From NCBI RefSeq assembly GCF_024679095.1, contig NC_066517.1, forward strand, positions 23,496,040-23,560,039: 64,000 nt of DNA, read 5' to 3'. A program made the position numbers and the translations under genes. How positions within the stretch are numbered: position 1 is the first letter of the stretch; the number at the start of each line of letters is the position of its first letter. Shown piece by piece: positions 59,301 through 64,000 of the stretch. The notes beneath the pieces are model-generated. The model was not told the origin of the DNA. It saw only the letters and a list, made by a program, of their open reading frames with translations, and made no database searches. The DNA is from Eriocheir sinensis (taxonomy: Eukaryota > Arthropoda > Malacostraca > Decapoda > Varunidae).

Positions 59301-59700
59301 AAAAAAAAAAAACTATTCCTCTTGCCTATATTAACCAAAGCAAATGAAGTAAATTTTCTTCTTTCTGTTCTGTCTTCTTCTTTCTTGTTCTTATTCTTGT
59401 TTTCTTCTTTTTCCTGTTCTTCTTTTCCTCATACATTTTTTTTTACAGTAAATGAAACAATTCAAGGACAGGAAACGAGAAAAAAAGCCCGCTAATCATT
59501 GGTCCTTCTTCTTCTTCTTCTTCTTCTTCTTCTTCTTTTTCTTCTTCTTCTTCCTCTTCATCTTCGCCTTTATCTTCGTCTTCATCTTCATCTTCATCTT
59601 CATTTTCTTTTTCTTTCTTCTTCTTCTTCTTCTTCTTCCTCTGCATCTTCATCTTCATCTTCTTCTTCTTCAATAACTCTATCCACGCCACATATCGTCA
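59301..59700. repeat. dispersed-repeat tail copy and TTC/TTCATC block
   Basis: GAAACGAGAAAAAAAGCCCG then CTAATCATTGG (59474-59504) is a copy of the 19494 element tail, followed by (TTC)n and (TTCATC)n to about 59675. Confidence 0.85.
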
Positions 59701-60075
59701 AATTACGGCCAGCATACGAAGGACATCTTTTTCAACTTTCAACACAAATATAACACAAAATAACGCAATTACACTACAATACAACAGATACTCACCGAAG
59801 CTTTTGAGGTGGTCCCCTTGTTCCAAATCCGGCAAACAGGTGTCACGCGTTCGGCTTCCTCTATAGTGCCTCAAAGCGAGCACCTGTATGGGAGAGGCGG
59901 AGAGGTCTTTGAGTATTGCCTGGTTCAGTTGGTCAAGGGGTGTATGATATTGGGTTCATGTTTATTTGGCTTTGTTATTGGGTTATGTTTGATGTGGTGA
60001 AATGCATATACGTACCTGTTGGATATTGAGATGTGGCTTTTTCTTCTTCCATTTCTTCCTCTTTTGCTTCGATGT
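59701..60075. other. unique stretch around the orphan exon-like segment
   Basis: Mixed sequence. 59690-59765 is similar to 60330-60430 (ACGCCACATATCGTCAAATT versus the ACGCGGTATATCTTCAAATC region), indicating an old tandem duplication of a unit of roughly 0.65-0.8 kb that also includes the TTC block and repeat tail. Confidence 0.5.
59796..59883 (-). CDS. orphan exon-like segment, minus strand, unknown
   Basis: On the minus strand, CTCTCCCATACAG precedes an 88-nt stretch and GTGAGTATCTG follows it, i.e. a good acceptor and a perfect donor. Only one of three frames is open: VLALRHYRGSRTRDTCLPDL then EQGDHLKSF. Composition is normal and non-repetitive. No convincing neighbouring exons were found. 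The upstream candidate ending CCAACAG|GTACGT (60018) fits in phase but would be Lys-rich repeat-derived. It may equally be part of a dispersed element. Confidence is low. Confidence 0.3.
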
Positions 60076-60330
60076 TATGGCAGTGAAGGAAACAGTTGAA
60101 AGGCGATATATAAAGAAAAACTAATGCTCGCTAATCACTGCTTCTTCTTCTTCTTCTTCTTCTTCCTCTTTTGCTTCGATGTTTTGGCAGTGAAGGATAT
60201 AGTTGAAAGGCGATATATAAAGAAAAACTAATGCCCGCTAATCACTGTTCCTTCTTCTTCTTCTTCTTCTTCTTCTTCTTCTTCTTCTTTTTCGTCTTCA
60301 TCTTCTTCCTTTTCTTCTTCATTGATTAAA
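60076..60330 (+). repeat. two copies of the AAGCCCGCTA-type tail with TTC runs
   Basis: TTGAAAGGCGATATATAAAG and AAAAACTAATGCYCGCTAAT occur at 60096-60138 and 60203-60245, each preceded by TTGCTTCGATGTT-TGGCAGT and followed by a TTC run. Confidence 0.88.
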
Positions 60331-60540
60331 ACGCGGTATATCTTCAAATCACGAACAGAACACTAACTTCTGTCTTGACGCTAAACAAACCATAACACCC
60401 TAAAATAACAACATACACCAACATAATAACACAATAACCAAGATAACAATAACAGCCGAAATAACAAAAACATTGGCACCGCGTAAAGACATCCCGGAAA
60501 GCTTACTGATAAACACGAAAATTGGGCAGAATAATCTAAG
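60331..60540. other. A/C-rich stretch
   Basis: AACAATAACA-type sequence and a decayed duplicate of 59690-59765. No gene. Confidence 0.45.
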
Positions 60541-61030
60541 CATTCACCCGCCTAACACAACTACACACCCTATCAAAGCCCGCCCAATTCGACCAGCCCA
60601 ACCAGCCCAACTTGTCCGCTTCCTACACTGTCCCGCCCAAGCCACGCCCAATTCAATATAGACCCACTCCTTGCTACTCAATACCCCTCAATAGCTCTCT
60701 TCCACCCATTTAGTCCTCATCCAACCTCATATTCACCTTTCTACCCGCCCAACCAGCCTAACTTATCCCTATCTCACACTATCCCGCCCAACTAGCCACG
60801 CTCTATCCAACCCAAACCCGCTTCTTGCCTCCCAATGTACCCAACGACCCGCAGTCAGTCTCTTCCACCCACTCAGTCCTCACCCAACTATCCCCATTCA
60901 ACCTCATATTCACCTTTCTACCCGCCCAGACCGCCCATCTCATCCCTATCCCATGCTGTCCCGCCCAATTAGCCACGCCCTATCCAGCCCAAACCAGCCG
61001 AATAGCCCCCAGTCGGTCTCTCGTACCCAA
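60541..61030 (+). repeat. C-rich repeat (ACCCGCCCAACCAGCC)
   Basis: CCTCATATTCACCTTTCTAC then CCGCCCA occurs at about 60726 and 60902; TCTCTTCCACCCA at about 60698 and 60860; CCGCCCAAC/TAGCCACGCYCTATCC at 60784 and 60962. About 2.5 copies with period near 176. Confidence 0.82.
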
Positions 61031-61345
61031 GGAAAACAAAAGAGAATCGTGAAGGATGAAAATGACGAACTATATGATCACTGACACTGTTGTTATGGCA
61101 CTTATAGAAACAGGATCCCAGACATTGATACCTCACCTTATACTCTTATGTCACGTATAGACACCGGAGACCAGGCACTGATACCTTCACTTATACTGCT
61201 GTTATGTCGCTTATGAATACACGATACCAGACACTGTTACCTCCCCTTATACTGTTGTTACGTCCCTTATAGAAACAGGACACCAGACACTGATACTTTC
61301 CCTTATACTTTTGTTATGTTATTTATAGATACAGGACGCTAAGGC
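61031..61345 (+). repeat. about 65-bp satellite, four copies
   Basis: Units with CTTATACTNNTGTTATG, CTTATAGAAACAGGA and CCAGACACTGATACC between 61082 and 61335. Confidence 0.88.
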
Positions 61346-61860
61346 TGCATAAAGGAGTATTTTTCCTTCCTCTTGTCATACGCTTATTGGATTCGGTTCG
61401 AGGGAGACTGTGTGATCGGAATGCGAGATGAGATGATCCAAGCGTGTGTGTGAGGAATGTGTTATGGAGGGGAGGGGGAGGGGGAGGGAGGGAGGGAGGG
61501 AAAGAGGGAGAGAGAGAGGGGGAGGGAGGGAAGGAAAGAGAGAGTTAGAAAGAGAGGAAAGAGAAAAGGAAGAAGGAGGGAGGGAAAGAGAGAGAGAGAG
61601 AGAGGGAGAAGGGGAGGGAGGGAAGGAAAGAGAGTGAGTTAGAAAGAGAGGAAAGAAAGAAAGAAAGAGAAAGAAAAAGGAAAAGAAAGGGAAAAAAAGA
61701 TATAAGAAAGAGAAAGATAAAAAGAAAAATACAACGATAAGAAAGAAAAAAAAAGACCAAAATAAAAAAGATAGATAGATAGATAGATAGATATAGATAG
61801 ATAGATAGAAAGAGAGAGAGAGAGGGAGAGCATATCTACCTATTAATAAACATCTCAGTT
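61346..61860 (+). repeat. polypurine block and GATA run
   Basis: GGGAGGGAGGGAAAGAG-type purines with a duplicated GGGAGGGAAGGAAAGAGAG, AAAGAAAGAA, and (GATA)n at about 61770-61808. Confidence 0.9.
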
Positions 61861-61936
61861 AAAGAAGAAGAAAAAAAAAACATTACAATTCACCTATACG
61901 AACCATATGACCACCACCACCATCACCACCACCACC

Positions 61937-61967
<31 letters not shown>

Positions 61968-62200
61968 CCACCAACAACAACACCGCCGTCTCATATATTC
62001 CGCATTATCCTAACACCATTTTCAGGCGGAAGACTTAGAGGCACCGTCAGTGATGGAGATGGTGATGAAGAGGGTGGAGGTGGTGGTGGTGGTGGTGGTG
62101 GAGGGGTGGAGGTGGTGGTGGAGGTGGTGGTGAGGTGTTGCATCCGAGAGAGGGAAAATTGGATGAAATATGGACCAAGAAAAAGAGAGGGAGATAGAAA
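61861..62200 (+). repeat. CAC/CAA then GGT repeats
   Basis: (CAC)n at about 61911-61953, CAA at 61950-61985, and GGTGGT-rich at 62040-62135, i.e. opposite-polarity CCA and TGG tracts about 90 bases apart. Confidence 0.88.
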
Positions 62201-62242
<42 letters not shown>

Positions 62243-62335
62243 TAGTAGTAGTAGTGGTGGTAGTAGTAGTAGTAGTAGTGGTAGTAGTAGTAGTTGTTGT
62301 TGTTGTTGTTGTTGTTTTATGTTAATGTTATTGTC

Positions 62336-62415
<80 letters not shown>

Positions 62416-62563
62416 CAGCAGGCAGGTCACGTGTTCTGGGTCGTTACCGGTTTATATTAGTGCAGTTACGAGGAGGAGGAGGAGGAGGAGGAGGAGGAGG
62501 AGGAGGAGGAGGGAGAGGAAGAGGAGGAGGAGGTGAGGGAAGATCATGTTAAGATGCTGCTGC

Positions 62564-62596
<33 letters not shown>

Positions 62597-62700
62597 CACT
62601 ACTACTACCACCACTACTACTACTACTACTATCATCATGTATTTCTATAGCTACTACGCATATGTTTTTGTTGTTGTTGTTGTTGTCATTAGTGGAGGTG
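62201..62700. repeat. GTA, GTT, CT, GGA, AAT, CTA and GTT repeats
   Basis: (GTA)n at 62203-62295, (GTT)n at 62296-62316, (CT)n at 62339-62412, (GGA)n at 62472-62534, (AAT)n at 62565-62594, (CTA)n at 62597-62630 and GTT at 62668-62686. Confidence 0.95.
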
Positions 62701-63000
62701 CTGGCAAAAGTTAATTAGGTTAGCTCCCCCCAAAAAAGTACTAAAAACGTTGAGTGGAGCAATTAAACGTTCAGTGTGGCAAGAGTTTGTTCTCCACACC
62801 GGCGTAGCAATTGCCCACACCTCCCACACCTGCCCGCACCCACACCTGACGAAGCTTACTACACACCAGACACGACACGCATACGCTTACTGTTTTCCTT
62901 TTTACTTATAATCTTTTACATTTTATTTTATATGATCAACACGATACTTATCACCCGACATGAAGTTCACACCACGCCCGTAATTTTGGAAGATATTTGG
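62701..63000. other. unique stretch
   Basis: Mixed sequence, C-rich at 62790-62850, AT-rich after 62880. No gene is recognised. Confidence 0.45.
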
Positions 63001-63110
63001 TAGATTTTTTGTATATTTTGGTATATTTTAGTATATTTTGGTAGATTTTTAGTAGATTTTGGTAGATTTTCGGTAGATTTTTGGTAGATTATTGGTAGAT
63101 TTTTCATGGT
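63001..63110 (+). repeat. TTTTGGTAGATT minisatellite
   Basis: About nine units of 11-14 bases (GGTAGATTTTTGGTAGATTT) with GTATATT variants at the left. Confidence 0.92.
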
Positions 63111-63370
63111 GTGTGTGTGTAGGTGTGTGTGTGGGGGGGAAGGGTGGCGATCGAAGCGAGTAAGCGGAGGAAGGGGAAACTTTTTGAAATATAAGCAATT
63201 TCGGCATTTTGAGGCCGATATAGCCCCCCATAGGCCTACTTAAATTACGGCCTGTTAACTGTCTTGCCTTGGTTAATAAATGGATAGGTAATATAAAAAG
63301 ACGTAGTTGTTTAAATGAGACAAAATAACGTTTGTTTTAAAAAGCTTCGAACAGAAATTAACATACCACC
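63111..63370. other. unique stretch
   Basis: About 260 bases, including CATTTTGAGGCCGATATAGC. Nothing recognised. Confidence 0.4.
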
Positions 63371-63379
63371 ACCACCATC

Positions 63380-63436
<57 letters not shown>

Positions 63437-63473
63437 GATAACAACAACAATGATAACAATAATAATGGTAATG

Positions 63474-63563
<90 letters not shown>

Positions 63564-63648
63564 TTTTATCCCTCCATTAGGCTGATTATCCTTCGCCTCA
63601 CGTACTCATGAAAAAAAAATCGTGTATTGTGGAAATTATGGAAATAAG

Positions 63649-63721
<73 letters not shown>

Positions 63722-64000
63722 AAAATTAAAACCAACCAACATGAGAATACTCGACAATGACACATCTCACCAAAATGCAAGGGAGGGAGAGAAAGAGAGA
63801 AGGAGGAAGGAAGGGAGAGGAGAGAAGGGAGGGAGAGAAGGATACATACAAGATCCATACATGATACATACTACAGGACCGGATACATACAGAAGAGACG
63901 GATACATAGAGGATACATACAAGATACATACAGAGCGGGAAGGATATATATAATTCAGGTGTTGCAGAGGGAGAGAGAGAACAGAGAGGAGGAGGTACAA
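63371..64000. repeat. AAC, (AAT)n, (CT)n and GGATACATA repeats to window end
   Basis: (AAC)n at 63379-63450, (AAT)n at 63452-63560, (CT)n at 63652-63719, a purine patch at 63780-63838, and a GGATACATACA minisatellite at 63841-63945. Confidence 0.94.

Overview
The window looks like nuclear DNA of a decapod crustacean, probably a crab or close relative. This is an inference from its texture. Simple repeats are extremely dense: long GA/CT and CA/GT runs, plus GGA, GAA, CTA, AAC and ATT trinucleotides. Many short satellites with units of 41 to 200 bp occur, and the arthropod telomere motif TTAGG/CCTAA recurs in several places. There are spliced, widely spaced exons and no bacterial-style gene packing. 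No database search was possible, so all family statements are provisional.

One gene can be read with confidence, on the + strand at 40.9-56.4 kb. A TATA box (40931) and arthropod initiator (40962) lead into a short non-coding first exon. Nine coding exons follow: 44487-44673, 47198-47224, 47382-47432, 48483-48681, 49002-49296, 49466-49714, 50042-50182, 52309-52449 and 53584-53733. All junctions are GT-AG and the phases agree throughout, giving a predicted 479-residue protein. It has a signal peptide, an acidic N-terminal region, two long Lys-Gly blocks separated by Glu-rich blocks with RxKR-type dibasic sites, and a more ordered C-terminal part of about 143 residues carrying an RGD. I do not recognise the family. 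The exon 2 donor and the exon 7 acceptor have each been tandemly duplicated, which creates ready-made alternative splice sites. A candidate poly(A) signal lies at 56384.

The rest is almost entirely repetitive. Region 1-7 kb holds a 170-bp satellite with embedded telomere repeats, then three more satellites of about 132, 170 and 195 bp. Region 7.7-11.2 kb is polypurine/polypyrimidine tracts and microsatellites. Region 11.2-13.8 kb has a fold-back element with a piggyBac-like MITE nested inside it, plus partial relatives. Region 13.8-21.8 kb has telomere-like minisatellites, GA/CT/GT runs and an ACC-rich block. Region 21.9-25.3 kb carries a satellite whose unit resembles a tRNA promoter head, a dispersed repeat family and a 148-bp satellite. 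Region 25.3-40.8 kb is mostly microsatellites, two SINE-like fragments, and 77-bp and 144-bp satellites. Downstream of the gene (56.4-64 kb) are more tandem repeats, repeat-tail fragments and one orphan exon-like segment on the minus strand.

Most long open frames here are translated simple repeats and are not reported as genes.
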